Origin: Parapedobacter composti
GTDB taxonomy: Bacteria; Bacteroidota; Bacteroidia; Sphingobacteriales; Sphingobacteriaceae
Direction of reading: 5' to 3'
Assembly (NCBI RefSeq): GCF_900112315.1
Contig: NZ_FOLL01000005.1
Coordinates: 164,104 to 228,103 of the forward strand
Length of the DNA stretch: 64,000 bases
The notes under the pieces are model-generated. The model saw only the letters and a list, made by a program, of their open reading frames with translations. It did not search any database and had not been told where the DNA came from. Each line of letters begins with the position of its first letter. The first letter of the stretch is position 1. The position numbers and the translations under genes are program-made. Of this stretch, positions 29,201 to 37,783 are shown piece after piece.

Positions 29201-30581
29201 TAACGATAAAGTAACCGTGGATAACAGTACCATCCTATTGATGGATCTGACCATTGTGGACCCACGGAACAATACGGCCATCGTTAACGGCAAAGTGGAC
29301 ATGCGTAACCCGCTGGTGCCGGATATTGATGTGATTATCGATGCCAACAACTTTTTGGCGCTCAACACCACGTTCAGGGATAATCCCTTGTATTACGGGA
29401 CCGCATATGGCACGGGCAAATTTGCATTCAACGGACCTACCAACGCCATTGCGATTGATATTCAGGCCCGAACGGATGAAAACACACGTTTCCATATTCC
29501 GCTCAATGCCGCTGGGACGGTAAGCGAAAATGACTTTATCCGGTTTGTGAGTCATGATACACTGGGTACGCCGCGGTCCCAATCACGCCTGTTCAGGGGA
29601 GTAAGCATGAACATGGATCTTCAAGTGACACCAGAAGCCGAAACCAGCTTATACACCGACCTGGGAGAGTTATCGGGCCGGGGGGAAGGCTTATTGTCTT
29701 TACGCGTATCCAGTTTCGGCGATTTCGAAATGTTTGGCGATTACACCATCAACGGCGGTCAATTCACTTTCAGGGCGCAGGATTTCATCAATAAGATATT
29801 CGACATCAACAGCGGGGGCACTATCCGGTGGACAGGCCAGCCTACTGAAGCCACCATTAACCTTACCGCCGTATACGGGCAGCGTACCAGCCTTGCCCCG
29901 CTTTACAATGCGGCAGGCCGGGAAGTTACAGAACAACGGGTGCTGGCCCAGGCGGAAATGAACCTCAACGGCAGCCTGTTACGACCCGACATTACTTTCG
30001 CACTGAATTTTCCCAACGACCCATATGTGAAAGATGAATTGCAAAGCTACCTCAGCGATGTCAATAACATAAACCAGCAAGCACTCAGCCTCATCGTACG
30101 CCGAAGCTTCGCCCCGGGCGCTGCGGCAGATTTTAGCAGGGAGCTAAACAACACCTTGCTGAGTGCCGGTACGGAATTGGCATTCAACCAACTTAACAAT
30201 CTCATCACCCAATCCCTTAACCTCAATTTCATTGACCTGAATATCCGTTCGCTCAATGACGCCAGCGCATCGGTGAGGCTATTCAATGATCGGCTGATTT
30301 TTACAGGTGGAGTTACCGACCGGCGAAACCTCAATGACCTAAACGTTTTTGGCAACCGCATAGTCACCGATGCCGAACTGCTCTATCTAATCCGCAAGGA
30401 TGGCCGCCTGGTCTTGCGCGGTTCCAACCGCTTGAACAGCCGCAATTTCTTGCCCCTTACGATTAACGACAACTACGTGAGCGCCCTGGGCCTGGTATAC
30501 CGGCAGGAGTTTTATACGTTCCAGGAATACCTGCGGCGTATGCTTACCTTAAAGCGGAAACAAGAAGATGAAAAAGAATAG
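26265..30581 (+). CDS. TamB/DUF490 domain translocation and assembly module protein
   Basis: A giant inner-membrane-anchored periplasmic protein of the TamB/AsmA-like superfamily (at least 1438 residues), thought to form a hydrophobic beta-taco groove that moves lipids or assists outer-membrane protein assembly. The C-terminal part (about residues 1000-1420) carries the TamB domain, e.g. GTIRWTGQPTEATINLTAVY. The first canonical start is TTG 26265, but that would remove most of the membrane anchor. The frame stays open to 26202 and encodes KKILKITLWTLAGLPLLLSG just ahead, a classic signal anchor with no ATG, GTG or TTG. The true start may be ATC at 26214 (1455 residues). No outer-membrane TamA is adjacent. 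Confidence 0.9.
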   Translation: MLSGVIYSLRYKPVQTYFAQKAAAYLSRELHTTVSVQGLYFKPFSSLVLNGLHIADRAGDTLLYTRQLAAEVDLWQLRSSRVIVKQLELADGRFFLKHYPDSTNLSFIIDYFNPPTSKPASGGGITLAVRSIALSDISLAYKRTGISSSTSRGIDFNDIRVTKVSGRFTDIDMDNHLFKSTIKQLRLEEQSGFRIRELDALAVVDSHSIELQNLVLETNRSRIGNHLRLEYGSFPAFRNFIDSVSAHLTLHQALIHSEDIAFFAPDAASLNVEATVSGLFSGTVADFVADRVKLTVSDSTSLEGGFSVQGLPNINQTVFDVELTQLATNCREIESLVSRWGLWSAPDIPSLFNRMGNLVYRGRLAGLYRDFTAKGTLETVLGTAAIDLGIQTGKAGHYSAHLSSDDFDLGTLLQQSQVGRGAFTVNIAGKGYTLQDIDSEIDGHMGHVDFNGYRYTGIGIAGKATGMQLSGRAAIDDPNLRLSLNGAINLNSQRPEYAFTAEVAHAQLNELRLLKKESPVAVTHAAISTDFNGRTLNSIEGTIAVRDIRFRTDSSTYSIDSLVLAAHGDEMLRTLQLRSDLAEATLRGTFDLNSIGNYFKSIAMRYAPSMEFDVRPPGTQAFDINLTLRKFEPIAALIAPKLILPSGASLNARFSTADSAAIVNFLVPELSYGNISVTRLIVDESTMGDALRLMVTADRVSAADSLYINNFNLSNVMARDSLHFNLKLSDVTAGNQLDLNGLARFHKTEPIAINLLPSSLILNHEPWQFGGNAAGFINDGKFTAYDFQIANNEQVMQLSGTFSTDATDNVSLTFKNFKLSTFNSITQPAGVEIGGVLNGRMDVSSVLKNPYALADIIARDVRFNQHEIGDVLLRADFDRVSELVNVRLEAARDGTRSMTAAGTYNAAAQTDKLNVKAQLNQMALRMFQPFLGHLVSDIHGAVSADLQVSGSLLAPQINGTCYLHDAAFTVNYLKTPYRINDKVTVDNSTILLMDLTIVDPRNNTAIVNGKVDMRNPLVPDIDVIIDANNFLALNTTFRDNPLYYGTAYGTGKFAFNGPTNAIAIDIQARTDENTRFHIPLNAAGTVSENDFIRFVSHDTLGTPRSQSRLFRGVSMNMDLQVTPEAETSLYTDLGELSGRGEGLLSLRVSSFGDFEMFGDYTINGGQFTFRAQDFINKIFDINSGGTIRWTGQPTEATINLTAVYGQRTSLAPLYNAAGREVTEQRVLAQAEMNLNGSLLRPDITFALNFPNDPYVKDELQSYLSDVNNINQQALSLIVRRSFAPGAAADFSRELNNTLLSAGTELAFNQLNNLITQSLNLNFIDLNIRSLNDASASVRLFNDRLIFTGGVTDRRNLNDLNVFGNRIVTDAELLYLIRKDGRLVLRGSNRLNSRNFLPLTINDNYVSALGLVYRQEFYTFQEYLRRMLTLKRKQEDEKE

Positions 30582-30604
30582 CTGCGGAATACTGCCAAGG
30601 TGAA

Positions 30605-31336
30605 TCAGTCAACCTGATAAACAAGCTTCATCGTAATGGTAGCCGTTTTCTTTTTTGATGAAGTATTGAAAGAACCGCCCCAGGAATACTCTTCCGAAGA
30701 ATTTTGGGCGATAATCTGAAAGACACCCATATCGGCCTTTTTCAGGTCGCCCAACCGTGCACCCGCGTTTTGAGCAATCTGCTCCGCACGCAGTTTAGCG
30801 TCCTGAGTTGCTTCAGCAATCATTTTCAGTTTCAGTTCAGCCAGTTTGGTATAATAATACTGGGGCGGATTTGAATACAGTTCCACACCGGAATTGATGA
30901 GCTCGGTCACCTCGCGGGAAATCCCCTCGATTTTTTCCACCTCTTTGCTTTCGACCTGCACGTTTTGCGTTAGGGTATAACCCGTGAACACCTGTGAGCG
31001 GATATTGTATTGCTGGTCATACCTGTTTTCGAAATCTTTGGCGATATTGACCGAAGAGAAAACAATTTCATTTTCTTTGATCCCCTTGGAAACCAGGTAG
31101 CTTCTCAACGCATTCCGGTCTCGCTCCAACGATGCATAGGCCGACTTCAAATCGTTGCTCTTCTTTGAAAACGAACTGTTCCACACAATTAAATCGGAGA
31201 CGAAATCGGTGCTTCCCAGCCCGGTCACGCTGATGGTGTCTTCATTGGCATGGCGGTTTTTGAATGCGCTGACCAAGAGCACGGTTGAAATAATAAACGC
31301 AACGCTGATGATAGCGGCAGTGATATAGCTTTTCAT
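30605..31336 (-). CDS. SIMPL domain (DUF541) protein
   Basis: A 243-residue envelope protein with an N-terminal hydrophobic anchor or uncleaved signal (about 5-25, ITAAIISVAFIISTVLLVSA) and one SIMPL/DUF541 domain (about 35-240). Typical signs are ISVTGLGSTDFVSDLIVWN, the repeated long helices, and AQNAGARLGDLKKAD near the C-terminus. Family members include the BP26 outer-membrane antigen, which forms oligomeric channel-like rings; biochemical function is not settled. It converges on the tamB-like gene (23-bp gap). A 177-bp stretch upstream (31337-31513) shows no gene. Confidence 0.88.
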   Translation of the reverse strand: MKSYITAAIISVAFIISTVLLVSAFKNRHANEDTISVTGLGSTDFVSDLIVWNSSFSKKSNDLKSAYASLERDRNALRSYLVSKGIKENEIVFSSVNIAKDFENRYDQQYNIRSQVFTGYTLTQNVQVESKEVEKIEGISREVTELINSGVELYSNPPQYYYTKLAELKLKMIAEATQDAKLRAEQIAQNAGARLGDLKKADMGVFQIIAQNSSEEYSWGGSFNTSSKKKTATITMKLVYQVD

Positions 31337-31513
31337 ATAAATAATCTATCAAAAATAAGTAATCACAACGACTATTCAAAGGCAAGGCTCGAGATGACGC
31401 CGGTTACTTCCCAAATGTCAGCCAGTCAACTATGGTAAACCTTGGTGATGCACATGTACTTTTTGGCCGTCATCCCGCCTTCGAAGCCCTCACGGCTTAA
31501 GTACTTTCCCTCC

Positions 31514-32416
31514 TTACATTCCCCAATCCTCTTTATTCGACATCCAAGTAACCTCATTGGGCTGTTTTACCGCCAAATGCGCCGCATACTGCATCACCGC
31601 GAGCTGTTCCACAGTCACTTCCGGGGGGCGATAACTGTTGCCGAGAACACTGATGCCCGTGAGTTTTTGAAACCAAGTCGCCGCTGCGATATATCTTCCC
31701 GTCTGTGGAGCGAGATGGAAGCCGTCCGAGGTAAAGGCGTCCCCCATAAAAGTTGTTCGGGCATTTTGTATTGCCGTTCCGGATGGTACAATCACATCGA
31801 TGTCGACGAGTGATGCAGCCTTATTTACCGCATCTGCAACAGCGCGATACATAATCTGTTGGTCATGGTTGTATAATGCGAAGCCCGGGTGCTTACACCC
31901 TTCTTCATAAGCCCAAGTCTGGTGCAAAGCATAGATCGGCCGGGCCTTAGTCAGGTGTTGTCGCACATGCTCGACCAGTGCCGGGAGATGCGCCTCGAAC
32001 GTTTCAAACTCCCCTGCAAGGTGACTTACTTGCTGAAAACTGATCAGATCCCAGTCTTCCGTATTCAACACGTCACCCAATGCAATGCGATGGGCGACTT
32101 TTTTTGCTCCATCGGGTTCTATCTTTGTATAAATATACTTGGTGCTATCCGTTGTCGCGTATCTTACATGAAAGTCCAGCCCGGCACCTGGTGCCGCGAA
32201 ATTGGCGATCTGCATCTGCACGCCAGCAGCCCTGGCGATTCCGTGCAGATGCGTCTCCAAGGCATCGGCAGAAAAGCTGTTGCCAATGGCTAATACCCTC
32301 AGAATACTGTCTGACGAAGGACCGGCTGTCCCGGACGCTTTAAGCGAAATGCAGGCATTGAATAGCAATGCTCCAAATAGTGCAAAAAGCACGCAGAAAA
32401 TTGCTTGTAGCTTCAT
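31514..32416 (-). CDS. DUF4886 domain lipoprotein (SGNH-like)
   Basis: A 300-residue exported protein. The start at 32416 (MKLQAIFCVLFALFGALLFNAC) gives a clean lipoprotein signal with a lipobox ending in Cys22; the open frame upstream to 32458 is likely untranslated. The mature part begins with ILRVLAIGNSFSADALE, the GNSFS block of DUF4886, a family related to SGNH hydrolases. A late SDGFHLAPQTGRY segment resembles the block with the catalytic Asp/His (DxxH). The family is common in Bacteroidota glycan-use regions, where it may be an esterase; the substrate is unknown. No partner genes adjoin. Confidence 0.85.
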   Translation of the reverse strand: MKLQAIFCVLFALFGALLFNACISLKASGTAGPSSDSILRVLAIGNSFSADALETHLHGIARAAGVQMQIANFAAPGAGLDFHVRYATTDSTKYIYTKIEPDGAKKVAHRIALGDVLNTEDWDLISFQQVSHLAGEFETFEAHLPALVEHVRQHLTKARPIYALHQTWAYEEGCKHPGFALYNHDQQIMYRAVADAVNKAASLVDIDVIVPSGTAIQNARTTFMGDAFTSDGFHLAPQTGRYIAAATWFQKLTGISVLGNSYRPPEVTVEQLAVMQYAAHLAVKQPNEVTWMSNKEDWGM

Positions 32417-32604
32417 GATACTCGTTCGTTTCAAAAGAATGAAAAGAATATTCAACAAGTGTCATGGACTATCCTGCGGGAGTTTGCACAGAAAACAAAT
32501 GACGGTTATCAAAACTTACTTCCCGATGCAAAAAGTGTTAATAATTGATTTTCAGTGTTTTTAATTTACAAAAGTACAAGTAACGGACAAACCAACACCC
32601 TCAT

Positions 32605-33924
32605 TTATTGCAATTCCCAGTATCCGGACCTATTGCTACCTACTCGTTTAAGGATATTTTTATCTCGTAGGCGCTTTATATGCTTGTCTATGGCCGTCGT
32701 ACTTATCCCAATACTTTCGGACATTTCCTTTTTAGATATTTTTGGATTGGCTTTAACCAATTCCACAATTTTACGCTGACTTTCTACCAACCCATCTACC
32801 AACCCATCTACCAACCCATCTACCAACCCACTTTGAGGAATCACTTCCTCTGAAGCCGGAAATGTCATCCGTGTAAAGTTATCCATAAAACGAAAGCACT
32901 CCTTTCCATAGCTTTCCAAGATCCTAGGTATTCCTGACCCCAATTGCTCTACCAGTTCCAGATCTCGATACACACGCATCAACTCCCGATTCCGAGGAAT
33001 TGAAACTCCCTCAAAGAACTCTTCTTCGCTTAATCCCTCTGGCAAAATACCTGCGGAAGTAATTTCAATTCTATCTGCAAATATCTCAAACTTAGGAGGT
33101 ACTTCTCGTGTAAAGTCATTATGAACAATCGAATTGATTATCGCTTCACGAAGGGCTACTGGATTCCACAGCCTCTGATCTATGCGCTCCTTGGATGTAA
33201 TCTGAGTTGCTGTCCGGTTTTCCAATTCGATTTTATCCAATACGCTTTTCGTGGCTTTGATAAGCGAGCAACAGCCGTATTCATTGTTTTCAATGAGGTC
33301 CACCCGATTCGTACCGCGATACTTTGCCACCTTGATGGAAACACCGTTTTCATCAGCCAATAGATAAGCTGCATAGTTGAGCGCACCATCTTCGGTAAGC
33401 AACTCCAAACTTTTCTTGAACTGGCCATTGAGCGGCTTCCGTTTTTCCTCGTAATAAATACGAAGCTGCTCAAAAGTCAAATCCTGTCGGTTCGACCGGA
33501 TTTTGCCGATAGAATTCCGGGTACGGGTAGCGAATAGTTTATCAATTATCCCCTGCGGCATTGGCTCCGCAGCTGTGCCTACGCGGATAAAACAACCTTT
33601 GTCGGTCATCCCGTATTTTTTCTTGAAGTACGGCTTTTCGCTGCCACTGGCTACGGTGATTTTTACAATCTCCTTGCCCTTGCGCTCCTCCACCACTACG
33701 TCAAACAAGCCCATGGCCGATGGCGATATATTGTTTTTGATACGGTCTTTGATTTTGAGCGCATCACCCTCTGCGTCCGATACGCCCACGACATTGCCGG
33801 TCTTGTCAATGCCGATATAAATCACACCGCCCTCATGGTAGTTCAAAAAGGCTATAACCTCCTTTTCAATATCCACATCGATATTGAGCTCTCTTTTGTA
33901 TTCTATGCGGTTGGTTTCGGGCAT
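32605..33924 (-). CDS. AlbA_2/Schlafen-type ATP-binding protein with winged-helix C-terminus
   Basis: A 439-residue protein of the family often labelled putative DNA-binding or RecG-like. The N-terminal AlbA_2 (Schlafen-core, PF04326) domain spans about 1-125: EYKRELNIDVDIEKEVIAFLN, then GGVIYIGIDKTGNVVG. It is followed by the HATPase_c_4-type C-terminal part, with ALREAIINSIVHNDFT and LEQLGSGIPRI-type motifs (seen as VEQLGSGIPRILESYG). A winged-helix domain ends it (KISKKEMSESIGISTTAIDKHIKRL). Between them lies a GLVD x4 linker encoded by a 12-bp tandem repeat. Such genes frequent mobile and defence islands; a regulatory role is likely but unproven. Confidence 0.85.
   Translation of the reverse strand: MPETNRIEYKRELNIDVDIEKEVIAFLNYHEGGVIYIGIDKTGNVVGVSDAEGDALKIKDRIKNNISPSAMGLFDVVVEERKGKEIVKITVASGSEKPYFKKKYGMTDKGCFIRVGTAAEPMPQGIIDKLFATRTRNSIGKIRSNRQDLTFEQLRIYYEEKRKPLNGQFKKSLELLTEDGALNYAAYLLADENGVSIKVAKYRGTNRVDLIENNEYGCCSLIKATKSVLDKIELENRTATQITSKERIDQRLWNPVALREAIINSIVHNDFTREVPPKFEIFADRIEITSAGILPEGLSEEEFFEGVSIPRNRELMRVYRDLELVEQLGSGIPRILESYGKECFRFMDNFTRMTFPASEEVIPQSGLVDGLVDGLVDGLVESQRKIVELVKANPKISKKEMSESIGISTTAIDKHIKRLRDKNILKRVGSNRSGYWELQ
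32783..32830 (-). repeat. Four perfect copies of a 12-bp tandem repeat inside the AlbA_2 gene
   Basis: TCTACCAACCCA on the plus strand is repeated four times without interruption and encodes the Gly-Leu-Val-Asp linker. Each unit adds four codons, so copy-number change keeps the frame. Confidence 0.95.
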
Positions 33925-33979
33925 CGATGGTCATCTTTTAAAAACAAAAACTTCTCCATTTTGGCCTGTGCGTTGGCTA

Positions 33980-35029
33980 TTATCTTTCATTCCAAATTTC
34001 TTCAATCGTTTTTGTTTTTAGTCCTTCCTTTATTTTTTCTATTGCTTTTTGTGAATACCTGTCAAATGGAACGTTACCTACTTTTAGATGCTTGAAACAT
34101 TCAGGGTCATCTTTGATTCCAAAGTGTTTCACGGCTGCTGTCGTCTTTGGGCCAGTAAGTCCTAATTTCTTTGCTAATTGGTCTCTTCCAAGATTATAAA
34201 AGTCCAATTCATTCACTCGTTTAATAGCAACCACACCTGCTCCCGGTGTTCCTTCGGGAACAACTGTCACGGGAACGCCTTCTGATTTAGTAATTCTCAA
34301 GTCCAATGAAGGGCCATAACCGTTTTGAGTAAATGACAAGGTTGAAACGCTTGGAAAAAGCTGTCCCCAATTGGTAGCTTTTGAAAGTCGCTTGGCTAAT
34401 GCTTTTAGTTCTGTGTCCGATGGCTGTGATTCATTTCCTTGAATAGCATTTTCCATTATCGCTAATGCTCTTAACTTTTCTGTGGCTTCCAGTTTCTTTC
34501 TGCTCTTTGGTGCAAGTAGCTTTTTTATTTCCTGAACTTCTGTGCTGAAAAAAGCTTGAATGTCCATAGGTGGAGTGGTGGAAAGAGGCAAAACCCTTAC
34601 AGGCAATTGAGTCTTTAAGTCAATATTGAATACTTTTTTGGCTATATCTCTGAAAAGTGTCAAACCCGCTTGGGCTTGGAAATACAGATACTGCTCCGAC
34701 ATTTCAAGTGTGTAATGTTGTGCTGCATCTCTCAATCCGTTAATGGTCTGCAATGTCAAAACATCCGTGTCAGATAAAAACTTGATTGTATTGTCGCTAA
34801 ATCCCTTCCGCACACAAGCACCAAAGCCAATAGTTTCTTTAGCACCTTTTTCTTTGATTTTACCGCCCTTGTGAATGATGCTTGCTTTGAGCAACATTTC
34901 AAATGAATGGTTCATAAAAATCAAAACACCGTGTATTCGTCCGCAATCGTTCGGACGATTGAAAAGCTCAATACTCAATGTAAGTGAGTCAATGGCTTTT
35001 TGATACAGGTGTTTTGCTTCCTTTCTCAT
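33980..35029 (-). CDS. DUF3644 domain protein
   Basis: A 349-residue cytoplasmic protein matching DUF3644: it opens with a helical N-terminus (LYQKAIDSLTLSIELFNRP) and contains FMNHSFEMLLKASIIHKGGKI and a GLRDAAQHYTLEMSEQYLY segment like HEPN-type helices. The C-terminal region (about 255-345) has a charged, possibly nucleic-acid-binding section (RDQLAKKLGLTGPKTTAAVKHFG). DUF3644 proteins often accompany restriction-modification genes, and a HEPN-like RNase role has been suggested. It overlaps the end of the methyltransferase fragment by 4 bp and its codons are clearly richer in A+T than the flanking core genes, a sign of transfer. Confidence 0.8.
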   Translation of the reverse strand: MRKEAKHLYQKAIDSLTLSIELFNRPNDCGRIHGVLIFMNHSFEMLLKASIIHKGGKIKEKGAKETIGFGACVRKGFSDNTIKFLSDTDVLTLQTINGLRDAAQHYTLEMSEQYLYFQAQAGLTLFRDIAKKVFNIDLKTQLPVRVLPLSTTPPMDIQAFFSTEVQEIKKLLAPKSRKKLEATEKLRALAIMENAIQGNESQPSDTELKALAKRLSKATNWGQLFPSVSTLSFTQNGYGPSLDLRITKSEGVPVTVVPEGTPGAGVVAIKRVNELDFYNLGRDQLAKKLGLTGPKTTAAVKHFGIKDDPECFKHLKVGNVPFDRYSQKAIEKIKEGLKTKTIEEIWNER

Positions 35030-35738
35030 TTGATATGCACTTCAATAATCTTGCTTGTGTCAATTCCTAAAATGTCAACCACTTTCACCATTACTTTGTA
35101 TTTGCCCGCTTTCTTGTATTCGTAAGCAATGCTTGTAAATTCAAGCGTTGGATTTTTCTTGGTGCGGAAACTCTGCCATTCGTTTTCAAAAAGGTAGTTA
35201 CCCGTCCATCGTTCTTCGGTTTCGCCCGATTCGTTTTTGATTTTGATGATTTCCTTTTTGTCTTCGTAGTTGAAGTCGATTGCCCAGTAATCTATCCAGT
35301 CGTGCCAGTCTTTCGTGAGAATGGTTTTGGTGATGATTCCGTTTTTATCTTTTTCTACTTTGATAATCTGCCCATCTTCAATCACTACTTTGCTTCCTGC
35401 TCGCATGGATTGCTGTAATTCTTCAATATCGTCTTGGGTGTAGTGGGTAACAAAGTCGGTCAGTTCGATGGTGATAGATTTGCCATTGATTTTTTCTTTG
35501 GTGTTTAAATAGGCAACATCAAAGAATTTTACTTGTCCTTTCTCAACCGCTCGTTTGTCAAATACATCTTTGGGTATGTATTTCAATGTAATGGAAACAC
35601 CTTTTTCTTTGAGTTCCTGAATGAACTGGGGGGTTAAGCCCATTTCAAACTCAAAGCCCAACACATCAACCTGCGTATAAAGATTTTTGCGGCACTCTTC
35701 AAAAATCTCAACCAATCGGCTTTGAGTAACCGGAACGT
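35026..35738 (-). pseudogene. 3' fragment of a site-specific DNA methyltransferase (Mod-like)
   Basis: About 230 residues of the C-terminal part of what looks like a site-specific DNA (adenine) methyltransferase or type III Mod-like protein: LVEIFEECRKNLYTQVDVLGFEFEMG, then KDWHDWIDYWAIDFNYE. The catalytic DPPY and SAM-binding motifs, which lie upstream in the intact protein, are missing. The frame has no ATG at the head (first possible start is TTG at 35715) and runs, without a stop, across the junction into unrelated sequence up to 35773. The gene has lost its 5' end and abuts a broken oxoamine synthase. The family call is moderate; truncation is well supported. Confidence 0.65.
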
Positions 35739-36062
35739 CTAAAGAGACGCACCGGCGCCGGACCCATACTTTTCAATCCCGGCGACAGCTGCCTTCTTCA
35801 CCAAATGATGCTGCGTAAACCCCAAATAGTCGTTCGATACTAGACTCACGAACGAACGATGCGTATTGCCAGGTAAATTCAATTCAATCTCCGGGCCGCA
35901 ACCCGATTGGTTCTCCTGCCGGTAATTGAATTTTCCTACCCGATTCCGGTCTTCTACATACGCTGCCCACAACTTCGCCCAGCCATATGCATCCATACCG
36001 GGGATGTTCTCAAAATCCTTGAAACTTGCTTTTTCAAAATCAATCGTTTTCATTGGCTTCAT
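35739..36062 (-). pseudogene. 5' fragment of an alpha-oxoamine synthase gene
   Basis: The first 107 codons of a second SPT/KBL/BioF-type aminotransferase. MKTIDFEKASFKDFENIPG and SNDYLGFTQHHLVKKAAV resemble the start of the family, ending at KYGSGAGAS, after which intact enzymes continue with PLIGG-type sequence. Here the homology stops abruptly and a TAG follows, so the lysine-bearing catalytic half is absent. Methionine 4 (36053) is an equally good start. It has no visible promoter. The fragment joins the methyltransferase remnant directly at about 35740-35748. Confidence 0.75.
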
Positions 36063-36248
36063 TTTTTGTTATCGAAAAAATAATAAAGCCAAGTTCAACA
36101 TGGATTTTACCCTGGGTGGGGAATTAAGGGGCATTTTTAAAAAAATTTTCAAGGTGTTTCATTGTTTAGCGGGTTATGCGGCTGATAGTTCGCTCCGGAC
36201 CGCAGCACGAGCGTGTTGGGCTTGAAATTCCGGGATAACCGATGGTAT

Positions 36249-36440
36249 TCAAAAGCCACGTACAGGAAGACCGATTTCCCTACAACAGCCGTCCATTATC
36301 TTATTATACGTTCTAAATTTATTATCCGCGGTTGCAGCAATAAAAACTATTCCTTCTACCGTAGGGCCTCCATAATTCTCCGCATCCGTATGAATTCCCT
36401 TAGCTATCAGTTCTGTCAGCCCTATGACGGTTGCTTCCAA
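36249..36440 (-). pseudogene. Degraded C-terminal piece of a PQQ-dependent dehydrogenase
   Basis: A 63-codon open stretch with no good start codon reads AENYGGPTVEGIVFIAATADN, then KFRTYNK, and ends near IGLPVRGF. In quinoprotein dehydrogenases the last propeller blade carries ENYGGPVVTAGGLVFIAAT, then KFRAFDKKTGKLLWE, then LPAAG. The DNA GGCTGTTGTAGGGAA reads as GK-LLWE only after frame shifts, so the copy is decayed. The rest of the gap 36063-36496 has no intact gene. Confidence 0.5.
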
Positions 36441-36496
36441 ACTACTACTTCTGTATTTATTATAGAGAGGGTTATGTTCTCACAATAAAACATTTC

Positions 36497-37783
36497 CTAT
36501 TTTTCATTTTCTAGTAATGTCCCGTTTATCATTAATTTTGCCAAGTACCAGTTTTTTCCTTCATACTCCTGCGGATTTCGCATTGAATTACCCAGCTCGG
36601 AAAGAATAGCCCTTTTATCCAATTTCTTGTCCAATACCCTAAGCACAACCGTGTGCCTCTTATGTTCCAATCCCGTAATTAACTTATAACTTATTCGCCT
36701 GTATGTCGTGTATTTGTCGAAACGTGGAATGGTATCTGTGGGCACGCCATCTATTTCTAACAGAAGCACTCCTGAGTCGGGAGTCTTTAAATCATAAAAG
36801 CCAAATGCATCACCAACAAACCTAAATACTACTGAATCTCCGGGTACAGCATTCCCTATGGTACGGAAATACTTGGCGAAACCGTTAAAGTGCGTGTTGC
36901 TTGAAGCATCAATATTATCCCATTTTTCCGTACCTTCACATTCATCCCATTTCACCATTCTTGTATTCCCATAATACCTTTCATCTAAGGGAGTTCCAAC
37001 ACCATGAATCATCTCTCCATCAGAACTTGCGTCGATAATCTTTGAAAATGATTTTTTGAAGACGCTTTCATATATCCGGTGTCCTGTTTCGGGATAGGGA
37101 TGCACTCCGTCCGGACTAAACACTGAAACATGGTCATTACCGGTAATTCTCCCTTTAAATTGAAGCACTCCGTCGTCAATTTGCCTTATGACCTCGGGGC
37201 CAAAATTCATGGAAGGAATTCCGTAGTGGGCCGCCACTTTTTCCATGGTTTCTACAGATTGTGGCAGACTGCCGACATGATATTCTTTCAGGAAATCCAT
37301 AGCGATTGTATATACAAAACAAATATCCGTGGTTGCATCAGTCTCCCATATTTGCCGGACGATACCTTCCATAGCTTTTATTATTGTTGCTGGTTCCGTT
37401 CCGCCATCATTTACCGCGAATTCTACAAACACCAGGTCAGGATCAAACCGAAGGGCATGCTCTTTCAGCCGAAATACACCGAAGTCCGATCCGCAACCAC
37501 CTATTGCGGCATCTATTTCAACGATTTCAGATTGAGGATATTTGGCCTTAAGCCATTCCTGCGAATAGATCCTCCAACCCTTCTGGGCTGTAATGCTCCC
37601 ACCAAAATACGCCACGCGAACGGTGTCTTTGTTTTGCAACGACAAACGAATATTGGGCAACCCATCCCTGATTAAGAAGTCGTCATTGCTGGTGATTGCT
37701 TCCACTTGGGTAAAAGCCAAAACAATAAAACTTATCATAAACCATTTAGTACATGGCTTTATACGGGGAAAATCAATGATCAC
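36497..37783 (-). CDS. Secreted SGNH/GDSL hydrolase
   Basis: A 428-residue exported protein with a signal sequence at about 12-30 (KWFMISFIVLAFTQVEA). The SGNH catalytic blocks are visible: block I with the nucleophile serine in FGGSITAQKGW, block III in FVEFAVNDGG and block V in FSPDGVHPYPE (Asp/His). A C-terminal beta-rich domain (about 270-425) probably binds carbohydrate. Such two-domain enzymes in PULs usually act as carbohydrate esterases (deacetylases). It is the last gene of the glycan-use directon; a doubtful small ORF lies before it, overlapping its start by 4 bp. Confidence 0.88.
   Translation of the reverse strand: MIIDFPRIKPCTKWFMISFIVLAFTQVEAITSNDDFLIRDGLPNIRLSLQNKDTVRVAYFGGSITAQKGWRIYSQEWLKAKYPQSEIVEIDAAIGGCGSDFGVFRLKEHALRFDPDLVFVEFAVNDGGTEPATIIKAMEGIVRQIWETDATTDICFVYTIAMDFLKEYHVGSLPQSVETMEKVAAHYGIPSMNFGPEVIRQIDDGVLQFKGRITGNDHVSVFSPDGVHPYPETGHRIYESVFKKSFSKIIDASSDGEMIHGVGTPLDERYYGNTRMVKWDECEGTEKWDNIDASSNTHFNGFAKYFRTIGNAVPGDSVVFRFVGDAFGFYDLKTPDSGVLLLEIDGVPTDTIPRFDKYTTYRRISYKLITGLEHKRHTVVLRVLDKKLDKRAILSELGNSMRNPQEYEGKNWYLAKLMINGTLLENEK

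Noticed and set aside
32783..32830. CRISPR-like or minisatellite element of independent function
   Set aside because: The 12-bp units are in frame within a gene and encode its linker.
36213..36488. 91-codon plus-strand frame in the gap before the PUL
   Set aside because: No family, no signal, no ribosome site; the opposite strand has quinoprotein-like remnants.
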